Notes: generated by a model not told the origin, from the sequence alone. DNA of 64,000 bases from Longimicrobiales bacterium (GCA_028823235.1 JAPKBW010000004.1:1-64000); one strand, 5' to 3'. Positions 34,834 to 44,073 are shown, numbered from the stretch's first letter. Made by a program: numbers and translations.

Positions 34834-36639
34834 TCAGAGGTAGAACAGGAGATAGGCCGCAAGCAGGAGTGCGACCCACATCACCATGCTACCGGACGGC
34901 CACGACCGGGCCAATGGCCCCATCTCTCCGTGAGCCCGAGCGAGCGCTCCCAGCGCCGACCGCACCACTTCCATAACGGAGGCACGCACATAGGCATCAA
35001 CGCTCAGAACCGCGCCTCCGACCGTTCGCACGATCCACGGACCGAGCTTGCGATACAGCACCTCTGCGTCAACGTGGACGGCCCTCAATTCACTCGGATA
35101 GATCCGACTCTTCACCAAGGTGATGAAGCCGAGGGCACCGAAGCAGAGCAGCTGAAGCTGGGTGAGCACGTGGCGCGTGTCATACGGATGGTAGTCCATC
35201 TCGAATGGAAGCAGCGTGTAGAACTGGCCGGGGAACACCCCGATCAATACGCAAAGCACCGCACCGATAGACATCGCGAACAGCATGTTCCGCGGCGGCT
35301 CCTTGGTGCGGATCCCCGAGTCGTGCGCAAAGAACGCGAAGAAGGGAATCTTGATACCCGCATGCTCAAGTACGCCGGCCGACGCGAACAGCATGAAGAG
35401 CCACACGAGGTAGTGATGCTCTTCGAGCGCCGCGACCATGATCATCGACTTGGTCACAAAAGCGCTGAATAGCGGGAAGGCGGAAATCGCCATCGCGCCG
35501 ACAATGCACAACGTCGCCGTGATCGGCATCGTCTTGTAAAGCCCGCCGAGATCGGTGCCCTTCGAGCGACCCGTCATCGTAAGGACAGCGCCCATCGACA
35601 TGAAGAGCAGCCCCTTGAAGATGACGTCGGCGAACGCGTGGGCGACCGCTCCGTTCACGGCGAGGCCCGTCCCGATCCCGATACCAGCCACCATGAATCC
35701 GATCTGGTTGATCATCGAGTAGCCCAGTACTCGGCGTAGATCGTTCTCGAGGACGGCAAAGAAAATCGGGAAGAACGTCATGGCCGTCCCGACGTAAATC
35801 AGCACATCCGCACCTGCGAATCCTCGAGCGATCGCATAGACCGCAACCTTCGTCGTGAAGGCGCTGAGGAATACGGTCCCCGTCGGCGTGCTCTGCGGGT
35901 ACGCCTCCGTGATCCAATTATGGGCCAGCGGGAAGCCTGCCTTGATACCGAAGGACAGCAGGAGTAGCCAGCCCGCGGCTCCCGTCCCGTCGAGGCCGAT
36001 GTGGTCAAAGGCGATCGACCCGGTCTGGTGCGCCAGCATGAGCGCTCCTGACAGCAGCATCACGCCCGACACCACGTGGATGATCAGGTACCGGAAGCCG
36101 GTCTCGTACGACCGTTTGTCATCTCGGGCCCAGATCAGGAAGGCCGACGTGATGGCCAACAGCTCCCAGAACACGAACAGGGTGATGAAGTCCCCTGCGA
36201 AGACGGCTCCCAGAGCACTACCTGCGTAGAGCATGGCAGCGACGTGCTGCAGTCCCGCCGTCTTGTTTCCAACGATGTCATGCTCCCCGACATCCGACGC
36301 CACGGAACCATCGGGCGTCCCGTCCCCGAGGTGGAGCGCATACATGAAGCCAAGGAAGGCCGCGATATGGAACAGATAGCCGAACAGGAGACTCAGCTTG
36401 TCTGCCCGATACGGCGTCAGTGTGTACCCGAGCAGATCGAGCTGAAGGAAGACCTGTGCTGTCGTGTCCCCTATGGCACCGGTGACAATCCCGACGTCTG
36501 CCCCGGCCGTCATCCAGAGATTGATACCGCCAAGCATCGGGACGGCTAGAACGATGGCCTTTCGGACAGAGCCCTTGGTGAACGCAACAGCGATGGCGCC
36601 CAAGAAGAAGAGCGCGAAGGGAGGCATGCTACTCAGCAT
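34834..36639 (-). CDS. Antiporter-core subunit, NuoL/NuoN/MrpD-like (third copy)
   Basis: About 601 residues, at least fourteen hydrophobic spans, proton-conducting membrane transporter family. Motifs: ITLFVFWELLAITSAFLIW (conserved Glu of the channel), FGIKAGFPLAHNWITEAYPQ with the conserved Lys, and GYSMINQIGFM. Longer than MrpD (about 500), with extra C-terminal helices. ATG 36639 has GGAGG eight bases upstream; upstream in-frame starts overlap the neighbour further. It ends a ten-gene Mrp/Mbh-type operon and may supply a further ion path in the complex. Confidence 0.85.
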   Translation of the reverse strand: MLSSMPPFALFFLGAIAVAFTKGSVRKAIVLAVPMLGGINLWMTAGADVGIVTGAIGDTTAQVFLQLDLLGYTLTPYRADKLSLLFGYLFHIAAFLGFMYALHLGDGTPDGSVASDVGEHDIVGNKTAGLQHVAAMLYAGSALGAVFAGDFITLFVFWELLAITSAFLIWARDDKRSYETGFRYLIIHVVSGVMLLSGALMLAHQTGSIAFDHIGLDGTGAAGWLLLLSFGIKAGFPLAHNWITEAYPQSTPTGTVFLSAFTTKVAVYAIARGFAGADVLIYVGTAMTFFPIFFAVLENDLRRVLGYSMINQIGFMVAGIGIGTGLAVNGAVAHAFADVIFKGLLFMSMGAVLTMTGRSKGTDLGGLYKTMPITATLCIVGAMAISAFPLFSAFVTKSMIMVAALEEHHYLVWLFMLFASAGVLEHAGIKIPFFAFFAHDSGIRTKEPPRNMLFAMSIGAVLCVLIGVFPGQFYTLLPFEMDYHPYDTRHVLTQLQLLCFGALGFITLVKSRIYPSELRAVHVDAEVLYRKLGPWIVRTVGGAVLSVDAYVRASVMEVVRSALGALARAHGEMGPLARSWPSGSMVMWVALLLAAYLLFYL

Positions 36640-36967
36640 GGCTGGATCCTCCCTCATGTCCATCGTCGCCCTGGTAGGCCCCGCCGCCCTCGTAGTAGTC
36701 CTCGGAACGGATCAGGAGCTTTCGCATTGGCCGGGCCAGCAACACCAGGAACCAAAATGACGCGAAGCCATAGACCGGATACACGAAGAAACGCATGGCC
36801 TCTTCAAGGGGATGCGGATGATGATTCTCCGTCCCCATCAGAACAAACTCTGCTAGGAAAAGCAGCACGCAAAGCACATAGAAGATCTGGAAGAGCAGCT
36901 TCACGAAGTCGGGCTTGTCCATCCACCCGATCGGCTCTTTCACCTCGTGGTGACCATCGTGACTCAC
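36629..36967 (-). CDS. Small membrane protein of the Mrp-like operon
   Basis: 112 residues from a GTG at 36967 that overlaps the upstream antiporter stop (GTGA) and has GGGAGG before it; a longer open frame is not supported. Two hydrophobic segments (FVKLLFQIFYVLCVLLFLAE and FFVYPVYGFASFWFLVLLA), with a His-rich N-terminus and an acidic/Gly C-terminus. I recognise no named family. Placed between two antiporter-core subunits with overlaps at both ends, it is likely a small accessory subunit of that complex. Confidence 0.75.
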   Translation of the reverse strand: MSHDGHHEVKEPIGWMDKPDFVKLLFQIFYVLCVLLFLAEFVLMGTENHHPHPLEEAMRFFVYPVYGFASFWFLVLLARPMRKLLIRSEDYYEGGGAYQGDDGHEGGSSHAE

Positions 36968-38445
36968 GATCCACCTCCCGCGACAACCATGCTCATGAGT
37001 TCGTGGAAGAGACCCGGCCAGAAAAAGAGAACGACCGTAGCCGTGGCCGTTACGCACATGGCGATAAGCGACGGAAGCGGTGCTTCCTTGATGCCCTCGT
37101 TGTGATGTGCGTCTTCGAGCGGCGGGAAGAAGAACGCCTTCACCGGCACCTCGAGCAGGTAGTAGAGGCCTAGCAGTGAGCTAAGCATGAGAACGCACAG
37201 GAGGCCGACCTGGCCAGCTTCAAGCGTGCCCATCCCCAGGAACCATTTGCTCCACGAGCCGCCAGCCGGCGGTAGACCGATGATGCTCAGCGAACCCACG
37301 AAGAATGCTCCGAAGGTGATCGGCATCGTCCGACCGAGTCCATGCATACGGCTGATCTTCTTTTCGTGCGCCGCGACCATGATGGCGCCAGCAGCGAAGA
37401 AGAGCGTGATCTTCCCGAATGCATGCATGGCGATGTGCATACCGCCACCGATGATGCCCCATTCGTTCGCGAGCATCGCGCCGAGCACGATGTAAGACAG
37501 TTGGCTGATCGTTGAATAGGCCAGCCGCGCCTTAAGGTTGTCCTGCTTGATGGCGACGAGGGAGCCGAGGATGATCGTCATCGCGGCGGCCCAGGCGAGC
37601 CAGTCCGCCGTGGCAAGAGTGCTGAGCAAATCGAGGCCAAAGACGTAGACCGAAATCTTGAGCACCGTGAAGACACCGGCCTTCACCACCGCAACAGCGT
37701 GCAGCAGGGCTGAGACAGGTGTCGGCGCGACCATAGCCGCCGGCAGCCAGCGGTGGAACGGCATCAGCGCCGCTTTTCCGACCCCGTATACGTAGAGCAC
37801 CAGAATCGTACCGAGGACTCCGGTCGAAGCGGTGCCGGCAAGAATACCGCCATCCACGAAATCGAGTCGACCCGCCAGCACCCAGGTCCAGATGATCGCG
37901 ACCAGCTGCAAACCAACGGACGTCGTGAGCAGAATACCGAGGTAGATCCGCCCGGACTTCTTCGCCTCCTCGCTCTGGTGGTGCGTGACCAGCGGCACCG
38001 TGCAGAACGTCAGGAACTCATAGAAGACGAACAGCGTGAAGAGGTTCGCACTGAAGGCAACGCCCATCGCACCGGCGATGGCGATCGCGAAGAAGAAAAA
38101 GAACCGAGTCTGGTTCTCTTCGTGGTGCCCTCGCATATAGCCGATGGCATAAAGAGACGTGATCGGCCACAGGAAGCCCGCAACGAGTGCGAAGACCATA
38201 CCGAGCGGCTCAACCTCGAACGCCAGCCAGACGTCAGGAACTACCTCGAGCATATCGAAGCGAGGGCGCTCACCGGCTCGGACGAGCTTGAGCAGAGCGA
38301 GCACGTGGAAAAACGTCACGCCACCGGTGACCAGCGTGGCCGCCTCCCTGGCATTGGGGCGGTTCCTCAGAAGCAGCACACCACACGCGCCGATGACGGG
38401 CAGCACGACGGTGAAGAGTACAATCATGCCCGGATCCCCAATCAT
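36964..38445 (-). CDS. MrpD/NuoN-like antiporter-core subunit (second copy)
   Basis: 493-residue polytopic protein of the complex I / Mrp antiporter family. Seen: LFTLFVFYEFLTFCTVPLV with the conserved channel Glu, GKAALMPFHRWLPAAMVAP (a Lys and the HRWLPxAMVAPTPVSALLHAV-type block typical of Mrp-D and NuoL), and YSTISQLSYIVLG. It overlaps the preceding copy by four bases. Likely one of the proton or sodium translocating modules. Confidence 0.9.
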   Translation of the reverse strand: MIGDPGMIVLFTVVLPVIGACGVLLLRNRPNAREAATLVTGGVTFFHVLALLKLVRAGERPRFDMLEVVPDVWLAFEVEPLGMVFALVAGFLWPITSLYAIGYMRGHHEENQTRFFFFFAIAIAGAMGVAFSANLFTLFVFYEFLTFCTVPLVTHHQSEEAKKSGRIYLGILLTTSVGLQLVAIIWTWVLAGRLDFVDGGILAGTASTGVLGTILVLYVYGVGKAALMPFHRWLPAAMVAPTPVSALLHAVAVVKAGVFTVLKISVYVFGLDLLSTLATADWLAWAAAMTIILGSLVAIKQDNLKARLAYSTISQLSYIVLGAMLANEWGIIGGGMHIAMHAFGKITLFFAAGAIMVAAHEKKISRMHGLGRTMPITFGAFFVGSLSIIGLPPAGGSWSKWFLGMGTLEAGQVGLLCVLMLSSLLGLYYLLEVPVKAFFFPPLEDAHHNEGIKEAPLPSLIAMCVTATATVVLFFWPGLFHELMSMVVAGGGS

Positions 38446-39929
38446 GGCATCACCCCCAGCAAAGTCTCAGCAGCTCGGGTCGCCACGTCTGCGGTCGTAC
38501 TGGCATCAATCCCGAACCAGAAACTCGCCACGACTAGGATCCAGGTGGGGATCAACATGCCCAGCGGAGCTTCCTTGATCTGGTGATCCGGATCGGGCTG
38601 CTGAAAGTAGGCGACCTCAACAACCTTCCAGATGTATATGAGCGCCATCAACGATCCGATCATCACCACCGCAGCCACGGGCCACTGGCCCTGTTCCAGG
38701 GCCGCCTGCACCAGATACCACTTGCTCACGAAGCCCACCGTGAGTGGAACCCCGATAAGACTCAGGCCTCCGCCGACGAAGGCCGCCATCGTCCACGGCA
38801 TCACTTTGCCCAGGCCCTGCATCTTCTCGATGCGCACGGAGCCGACGCGGTACATGATGCATCCCATCGCCATGAACAGCGCACCCTTCATCAGCGCGTG
38901 ATTGAACAGGTGGATGATCCCCGCTGTCACGCCAAGGACTGAGCCGAAGCTGATACCGAGGATCATGTACCCGATCTGTGCCACCGACGAGAATGCCAGC
39001 ATACGCTTCACATTCGTCTGGTAGATGGCCACGAGGGACATCGCCAGGATGGCCACGAGTGCCAGCGGCATCAAAACTCTGTTCAGGTGCATCTGTCCGA
39101 ACGAGAACTCCGCGCCAAATATCGTGAAGAAGAACCGGAGCATCACGTAAACGGAGACCTTCGTCGCCGTCGAAGCCATAAATCCGGTCACCGCAGACGG
39201 CGCGTACGTGTATGCGTTCGGCAGCCAGAGATGCAGCGGGAAGAGCGCCAGCTTCAGTGTGATCCCAACGGTCAGGAACGTGAAGGCGACCGCAATCGTC
39301 CGCGTCCCCTGCCCGTCAGCCAAAACCTCGGGGATTCGCACAGCCAAGTCTTCCATGCCGAGCGTGCCTGTCATCACATAGAGCAGCCCGATGCCGATGA
39401 CATAGAACGTCGCACCGATGCTGCCCATGATCAGGTACTGGAACGCGGCGGTTAGTGCCCGGCGATCCTGCCCGAGCGCGATCATCGAATACGCCGAAAG
39501 CGAGGAGACCTCGAGGAAAACGAAGACGTTGAAGACGTCGCCAGTAATCGAGATGCCCAGCAGTCCCGTCATCGACAGGATGAAAGCCGTGTAGAAGAGC
39601 GCGATCCGATCTTCGCTGATTTCTTTCGCAATGCTCTGACGCGCATAAAGGACCGAAACCGCACCGATGGTCGTGACGATCACCGCCACGAAAGCACTCA
39701 CCAGATCGATCCGGTACTCGATACCTGTCGGAGCAGCCCAGCCCCCGAGAGCGTAGTAAATCACGCCCTCGGCTCGGACGCGCTGTAGAAGCGCGATCGA
39801 GACTCCGAAGCACCACCAGGCCGAGAATGTCGCGATCGCCCAGGCGACCGAGGCCCGCCCAATGAGCGCGGCGACAGGGGCCAGTAGAAGCGGGACTACA
39901 ATCAGAAGCGCCGGGAGGTTCTCACTCAC
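38442..39929 (-). CDS. mrpD: MrpD-like antiporter-core subunit (first copy)
   Basis: 495-residue MrpD/MnhD-type subunit directly after the MrpC-like gene, as in canonical mrp operons. Motifs are GDVFNVFVFLEVSSLSAYS (channel Glu), LKLALFPLHLWLPNAYTYAP with the Lys and the LPxAYTxAPsavtgf block, and FSSVAQIGYMILG. GTG start 39929 overlaps the MrpC stop (GTGA). Its position and length make it the best candidate for the true MrpD. Confidence 0.92.
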   Translation of the reverse strand: MSENLPALLIVVPLLLAPVAALIGRASVAWAIATFSAWWCFGVSIALLQRVRAEGVIYYALGGWAAPTGIEYRIDLVSAFVAVIVTTIGAVSVLYARQSIAKEISEDRIALFYTAFILSMTGLLGISITGDVFNVFVFLEVSSLSAYSMIALGQDRRALTAAFQYLIMGSIGATFYVIGIGLLYVMTGTLGMEDLAVRIPEVLADGQGTRTIAVAFTFLTVGITLKLALFPLHLWLPNAYTYAPSAVTGFMASTATKVSVYVMLRFFFTIFGAEFSFGQMHLNRVLMPLALVAILAMSLVAIYQTNVKRMLAFSSVAQIGYMILGISFGSVLGVTAGIIHLFNHALMKGALFMAMGCIMYRVGSVRIEKMQGLGKVMPWTMAAFVGGGLSLIGVPLTVGFVSKWYLVQAALEQGQWPVAAVVMIGSLMALIYIWKVVEVAYFQQPDPDHQIKEAPLGMLIPTWILVVASFWFGIDASTTADVATRAAETLLGVMP

Positions 39930-40450
39930 AGGCCAAGATCCATAGCGTTGATTTCGTCCTCTTCGATCGTTCCGTAGGCCTCATTGATGCGTACCACCAG
40001 ACTCAGGCCGAGCGCGAGTGTTGCGACTCCGACGACGATGGCCGTCAGCATAAGCACGTGTGGTAGCGGGTTCGAATAGGCCGTGAACCCAGCGGCTTCG
40101 ACCGTAGCCTGCGTCGCCTCCATTGCGGCGTGGGCCACATCAGCGGCCGCCTCGCCGGGGCCGGCAACGGCCTCTGCCCCCTCAGCGGCATGGTCCACTG
40201 TCGCAACGGCGTGGTCCGTGGCCTCAACGGCATGGTCACCTGCCGCCTCGCCATGATCGGCCAGGAAGAGAATCGGAGCGGTCCCGCCTGTGACACGCCC
40301 AAACGAGACGTACATCATGATCACGGACGTCTGGAAGATGTTCAGGCCGATCAGCTTCTTCACGAGGTTGTCGCGAGCGATGAGCGTGTAGAAGCCCACC
40401 ATCATCAGGACGATGACCGCCCAATAGTTGAAGAGTCCGAGCGCGGTCAC
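39926..40450 (-). CDS. mrpC: MrpC/NuoK-like subunit with a low-complexity Ala/His insert
   Basis: 174 residues. N-terminal and C-terminal parts match MrpC/NuoK: LIGLNIFQTSVIMMYVSFG, and HVLMLTAIVVGVATLALGLS. The ends are separated by about 55 residues of Ala/Glu/His/Asp repeats (units like DHAVEAT and DHAVATV) that other MrpC proteins of roughly 110-120 residues do not have. The insert lies in the loop between spans 2 and 3. GTG start at 40450 overlaps the MrpB stop. Confidence 0.88.
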   Translation of the reverse strand: MTALGLFNYWAVIVLMMVGFYTLIARDNLVKKLIGLNIFQTSVIMMYVSFGRVTGGTAPILFLADHGEAAGDHAVEATDHAVATVDHAAEGAEAVAGPGEAAADVAHAAMEATQATVEAAGFTAYSNPLPHVLMLTAIVVGVATLALGLSLVVRINEAYGTIEEDEINAMDLGL

Positions 40451-40872
40451 AGGTCGATCCTCCGCCGCCCTGCAAAAGCATAGAAGAACGCCACCATCAC
40501 ACCGAATACCGTGACCAGTACACCAAATTCGACAGCGATGATACCGTATTCCTGACCATGAGCCGGGTCGTGGGCCAGCACGTTGTATTCCAGGAATCGG
40601 CCGCCCATGAACATGGTCACGTACCCGACCCCGATGTAGATCATCACGCCGAGCGCACCACAGATGTAGGCGACCTTCGGAGGAAGCACCTTGATCGCAT
40701 TGCCCAGGCCGTACACCAGCGCGTACAGGACGAATGCAGCGGCGAAGATCACCCCGGCCTGGAATCCTCCGCCCGGACCGAAATCCCCGTGGAACTGCAC
40801 ATAGAGGGCGTACAGGAGAATGAAGGGAATCAGAATCTTGGTCCCCACACGGAGGATCACGCGATCATCCAT
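40447..40872 (-). CDS. mrpB: MrpB/MnhB-type subunit
   Basis: 141 residues with about four spans and the DUF4308-like MnhB hallmark YVQFHGDFGPGGGFQAGVI. It starts at ATG 40872 (MDDRVILRVGTK), overlapping the previous gene by eight bases; the longer open frame upstream is arginine-rich and not supported. Subunit of the multisubunit cation/proton antiporter. Confidence 0.93.
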   Translation of the reverse strand: MDDRVILRVGTKILIPFILLYALYVQFHGDFGPGGGFQAGVIFAAAFVLYALVYGLGNAIKVLPPKVAYICGALGVMIYIGVGYVTMFMGGRFLEYNVLAHDPAHGQEYGIIAVEFGVLVTVFGVMVAFFYAFAGRRRIDL

Positions 40873-41611
40873 GCGTCGCCTTCTCGTCTCCGTTGGGATC
40901 CGCGTCTGCATGCAGATCCGCGACCTCGTCGGCATTTGCGGCGGGATGTGTTCCCGACTCCGATGCCGATGGCGGTGAACCGGTCGGCGGCGTTTCCTCC
41001 AGCAGGTCCTCAAGATCTTCGCGAGTGGTACCGGGTCGAAGGGTCATCCATCGCCCCCCGTGGTACACGCGCTTCGGAAGTGGGCCACGGGCGAGAAGAA
41101 GCAACACACCGACCATGGCGGTAAAGATCACCGCGGTCTCTCCCATCGTGTCGTACCCGCGATACGAAGCGAGTACGGGTGTAACAACGTTCGGGATATG
41201 TGTGTCGGAATAGGACTGATCCAGATAATAGCGCCCGACTTCCGGGTGTTGATGTATCGGATTGCCAGCGGCGCCGAAGGGTGGAATGTCAGCCGTTCCG
41301 TAAGCCAAAATGCCCCCTGTCACGAGCACGACGAAGATCGGAACAAGCGGTGTGTGTGACGGCTTGCGCTCCTTGTAGCCAACGAGCGCCAGTGTCCCCA
41401 GCAGTAGGACCGTCGAGATGCCCGCGCCGACCGCGGCCTCCGTAAATGCGACATCCACCGCGTCCATCACCACGAACAGACCCGCAGAGACGAGGCTGTA
41501 GATCCCGGCCAGCATCACAGCCCCAAAGAGGTTGCGAGTCCAGATCACGGCGACGCCCGTGACAGCCAGAAGAATCAGTAGAACGATATCGACGACACCG
41601 AGCCAGCTCAT
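40865..41611 (-). CDS. MrpA C-terminal-like subunit (DUF4040 + MbhE-like)
   Basis: 248 residues. The N-terminal part is the DUF4040/MbhD domain: NLFGAVMLAGIYSLVSAGLF, DAVDVAFTEAAVGAGISTVL. The second part, DTMGETAVIFTAMVGVLLLL, matches the MbhE-like domain found at the C-terminus of MrpA. A polar, Pro-rich tail of about 60 residues follows. So the C-terminal third of MrpA is an independent gene here, as in Mbh-type operons; the NuoL-like N-terminal part may be supplied by one of the downstream antiporter subunits. Confidence 0.9.
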   Translation of the reverse strand: MSWLGVVDIVLLILLAVTGVAVIWTRNLFGAVMLAGIYSLVSAGLFVVMDAVDVAFTEAAVGAGISTVLLLGTLALVGYKERKPSHTPLVPIFVVLVTGGILAYGTADIPPFGAAGNPIHQHPEVGRYYLDQSYSDTHIPNVVTPVLASYRGYDTMGETAVIFTAMVGVLLLLARGPLPKRVYHGGRWMTLRPGTTREDLEDLLEETPPTGSPPSASESGTHPAANADEVADLHADADPNGDEKATHG

Positions 41612-41958
41612 TTGCTATCCCCTTCTTCCGCCGTCCACGGCTCGACGCCGCCGGCTAGCCCAGCTCGCGCAAGCGCGTGTGTGGCAATGGGGCTGGTGAA
41701 AAGGAGGAACAGGTATACAAAGACGAGCCGGACCAGCACCATCCACCATTCTGGATGATCGTGCATCATCCCTTGGATCGTCTGGAAGGCTAATCCGAGC
41801 AGGATCAGCCCTGCGCCCAGCGTATCTGTCATTCCCGCCGCGTGGAGGCGCGTATATACGTCCGGAAGCCGAAGCATGCCGATGGTGCCAACGAGCATGA
41901 AGAAGAGCCCGCCGATGATCGACGCCCAGCTCAGCACTTCAAGTGCCATGTCCATCAC
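41608..41958 (-). CDS. mrpG: MrpG/MnhG-type subunit
   Basis: 116 residues, three spans, with the PhaG/MnhG signature GTIGMLRLPDVYTRLHAAGMT followed by DTLGAGLILLG. It overlaps mrpF upstream (GTGA at 41955-41958) and the MrpA-C-like gene downstream. Small membrane subunit needed for assembly or ion transport in Mrp complexes. Confidence 0.95.
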   Translation of the reverse strand: MMDMALEVLSWASIIGGLFFMLVGTIGMLRLPDVYTRLHAAGMTDTLGAGLILLGLAFQTIQGMMHDHPEWWMVLVRLVFVYLFLLFTSPIATHALARAGLAGGVEPWTAEEGDSK

Positions 41959-42266
41959 TCGGCCTCCCGTTCGACGCGCCGGGTGAGGCCAAGATCGCCG
42001 TACTCGAAGAACTTCAGCACGGCGATCGTGCCAATGAAGTTGATCAGTGCGTAGACGAGCGCGAGGTCCAGGAATTCAGGCCGGTTGGAGAGGAATCCGA
42101 GCACCGCGATCAGCAATACGGTCTTCGTACCAAACGTGTTCACCGCCATCACGCGGTCGTACACAGTGGGCCCGAGCAATGCACGCACGAGTGCGAGTGA
42201 CATCGAGGCAAGAATGCCCACAGCTGCTGCCGCGAACATCAGGCGCCCCCCTCCACCCAGCTGCAC
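41955..42266 (-). CDS. mrpF: MrpF/MnhF-type subunit
   Basis: 103 residues, three spans; signature ALVRALLGPTVYDRVMAVNT and GFLSNRPEFLDLALVYALI are typical of MrpF. Start ATG region at 42266 overlaps the end of the mrpE gene by 28 bases, consistent with coupled translation in the same operon. Confidence 0.94.
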   Translation of the reverse strand: MQLGGGGRLMFAAAAVGILASMSLALVRALLGPTVYDRVMAVNTFGTKTVLLIAVLGFLSNRPEFLDLALVYALINFIGTIAVLKFFEYGDLGLTRRVEREAE

Positions 42267-42715
42267 CGGCGGTCCATCTGGTCTTCCTCGTCGGTCTCGA
42301 GGTCAGCTGCCGTGAGTGCGTGGATCTGGAACTCCTGCCCCTCCACACCGGTCGTGATCGTGCCGGGCGTCAGGGTGATGGAATTCGCGTAGAGCACCCT
42401 GCCCAAGTCTGTCTCCTGTGACCCGTAGAAGACGACCATTCGCGGGCTGATTGGAAGCTTCGGATCGAGAATCACCTTCGCGACCACGAGGTTGGCGACC
42501 ACGATCTCCTTCATCAGCCAAGGGAAGTAGATCAGTACGCGTCCCGTGATGTGAAATGGCACGCCCTCGCTATCGACCACATCCATGCGCATGGAGAGGT
42601 ACACCACGAGGGTACACGAGAGCACACCAAAGCCGAGCAGCAGCGGGGTGTAGTGCCCCGAGAGTGCCAGCCAAAATGTGAAGAGTACCGCGCCTAGTCC
42701 GATCGCTCGAAGCAA
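42239..42715 (-). CDS. mrpE: MrpE/MnhE-type subunit, first gene of the antiporter operon
   Basis: 158 residues: two hydrophobic spans and the MnhE block YFPWLMKEIVVANLVVAKVI, then SITLTPGTITTGVEGQEF. It leads the operon in the order E-F-G-A(C-term)-B-C-D-D-small-D. Order E-F-G-A'-B-C-D is that of archaeal/thermotogal Mbh-like membrane modules rather than the A-G order of Bacillus mrp. No hydrogenase genes are in view. Confidence 0.93.
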   Translation of the reverse strand: MLRAIGLGAVLFTFWLALSGHYTPLLLGFGVLSCTLVVYLSMRMDVVDSEGVPFHITGRVLIYFPWLMKEIVVANLVVAKVILDPKLPISPRMVVFYGSQETDLGRVLYANSITLTPGTITTGVEGQEFQIHALTAADLETDEEDQMDRRCSWVEGGA

Positions 42716-42784
42716 TCTGACTCCTGGAAATGTGTCGTTATGAAGGCGGAGGTGGCGGGTCCTCCGTGGAAAGGCGACGCGAAT

Positions 42785-43294
42785 CTACCAGTTGGATTGA
42801 GCCCCGTCTACAATCTTCTGAACAAGAAGTTCGATCGCCTTTTCTCGACCCCCTTCTTCCGGCGCGCCTTCGGGGAATTCGCCAAGCGCAGTCACATTCG
42901 CCGACTCCCAGAGAATGACGTTCTCCACCAGATCGATGATCTGGACACTGACGGTCACGTTGACCTGCCGCTGGAGTACGCGGGCGGCCTGACCAGGCTC
43001 TCCTGCCCGATAGTTCGGAGCGACAACCTCGTACCTCGTAATTGATCCGCGTACGATAGCGTCGGCGATATCGGCACCCGCAGTTCGGATGCCGAGTGCC
43101 CCGGGGAGGTTCTGAAGGAGCTGGTCGTAGAGCTCACCGGTGAGTTCAAAGCGTGCGGTCTCGTTCTCGAAGGGCTCGATCGCGATCGTCCGAACGTGCG
43201 GTGGCGGAAATGAACCCGCGACGAAGGAGTAGTTACACCCCGTCGTGAGGATCGCAGCCAGCAAGGCCGCCCCGGACCGCACAGTGATTCGCAT
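42785..43294 (-). CDS. LptE-like LPS-assembly lipoprotein
   Basis: About 169 residues from ATG 43294 with a lipoprotein signal (AALLAAILTTGC). The mature part resembles the LptE/RlpB family: a N-terminal CNYSF, VRTIAIEPFENETARFELTG, LTGELYDQLLQN, a strand-rich middle and an end with EKAIELLVQKIVDGA. LptE plugs the LptD outer-membrane LPS channel. The family is weakly conserved, so this is a probable rather than certain call; context (hld genes, lpxH-like gene) agrees. Confidence 0.75.
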   Translation of the reverse strand: MRITVRSGAALLAAILTTGCNYSFVAGSFPPPHVRTIAIEPFENETARFELTGELYDQLLQNLPGALGIRTAGADIADAIVRGSITRYEVVAPNYRAGEPGQAARVLQRQVNVTVSVQIIDLVENVILWESANVTALGEFPEGAPEEGGREKAIELLVQKIVDGAQSNW

Positions 43295-43324
43295 GGCGTA
43301 ATCTATGCTCAACGAGTTCGGGAT

Positions 43325-44023
43325 CTAGCGTGGATCCCAAATGGCGTCCGCGAAGGGTTCGGTCGCACGCAACGCCGTGCGCAGAATCTTGAGCTCACGG
43401 AAGTCGACGAGGTTCCGGTAGGTTGCCGAGGCAGGATACCTGCCGTCGCCGTCGGCCTCGAGGCGAACCCACTGAACGACGGATGCTCCCTCGAGAAGCT
43501 CAAGTGCGACAACCGTCCCTCCAACGATTTCGTAGTGGATCTCGTTACCGCCGGAATAGCGATAACGGAGACGTTCACCCCCGTTCTCCAGTCGGTCGCC
43601 CCCCGCGAGCGTGGTCCCCTCGACCGGCCGAAATACGCCCAAGGTACCCCACATCAGGTCCACTGGCGGGAGGAGGCCGTCGGGAGCACCCGCTGGAAGT
43701 CGGAGGTCGTCATCGACGAGCGCCGCCGAAATCACGGTCTCCCCCCCTTCGAGAAAGAGGTCGAGGCGCGCTCGGTAGGGTGGCTCGACTCGGGCGACGC
43801 CCACGCCCTTTACCCGCGCGCCGGACTCGTTGAGCTCCCAGGCAAAGTCGATCCGGGTAGGCTCGGTGAGCCGCGTACCCTCTGTCGTGGCGCGGGCCAG
43901 AGGAGCGGAATCATTGATCGGCCCGATGACCGCCGTGCGTTGAGGTCCGCATGCGCTAGCGCCCAATAGTCCGGCGATTGCTACTACCGCGGTCGCGAAT
44001 CGGGCCCAATAGAGTTTCTCCAT
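43325..44023 (-). CDS. Lipoprotein of the LolA/LolB-like (DUF4292) type
   Basis: 232 residues from ATG 44023 with a lipobox ending GASAC. The mature sequence alternates polar and hydrophobic residues (RIDFAWELNESGARVKGVGV, PYRARLDLFLEGGET) as in the half-barrel LolA/LolB and DUF4292 outer-membrane lipoproteins. It ends a few bases upstream of the LptE-like gene. Family recognition is by pattern only. A role in lipoprotein or envelope assembly is an inference from context; divergent from the LpxH-like gene. Confidence 0.65.
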   Translation of the reverse strand: MEKLYWARFATAVVAIAGLLGASACGPQRTAVIGPINDSAPLARATTEGTRLTEPTRIDFAWELNESGARVKGVGVARVEPPYRARLDLFLEGGETVISAALVDDDLRLPAGAPDGLLPPVDLMWGTLGVFRPVEGTTLAGGDRLENGGERLRYRYSGGNEIHYEIVGGTVVALELLEGASVVQWVRLEADGDGRYPASATYRNLVDFRELKILRTALRATEPFADAIWDPR

Positions 44024-44073
44024 GGCGTACCCTACCCCTTCCAGGCCGTGGCGGTTCGCACCTACTTTCGTGC

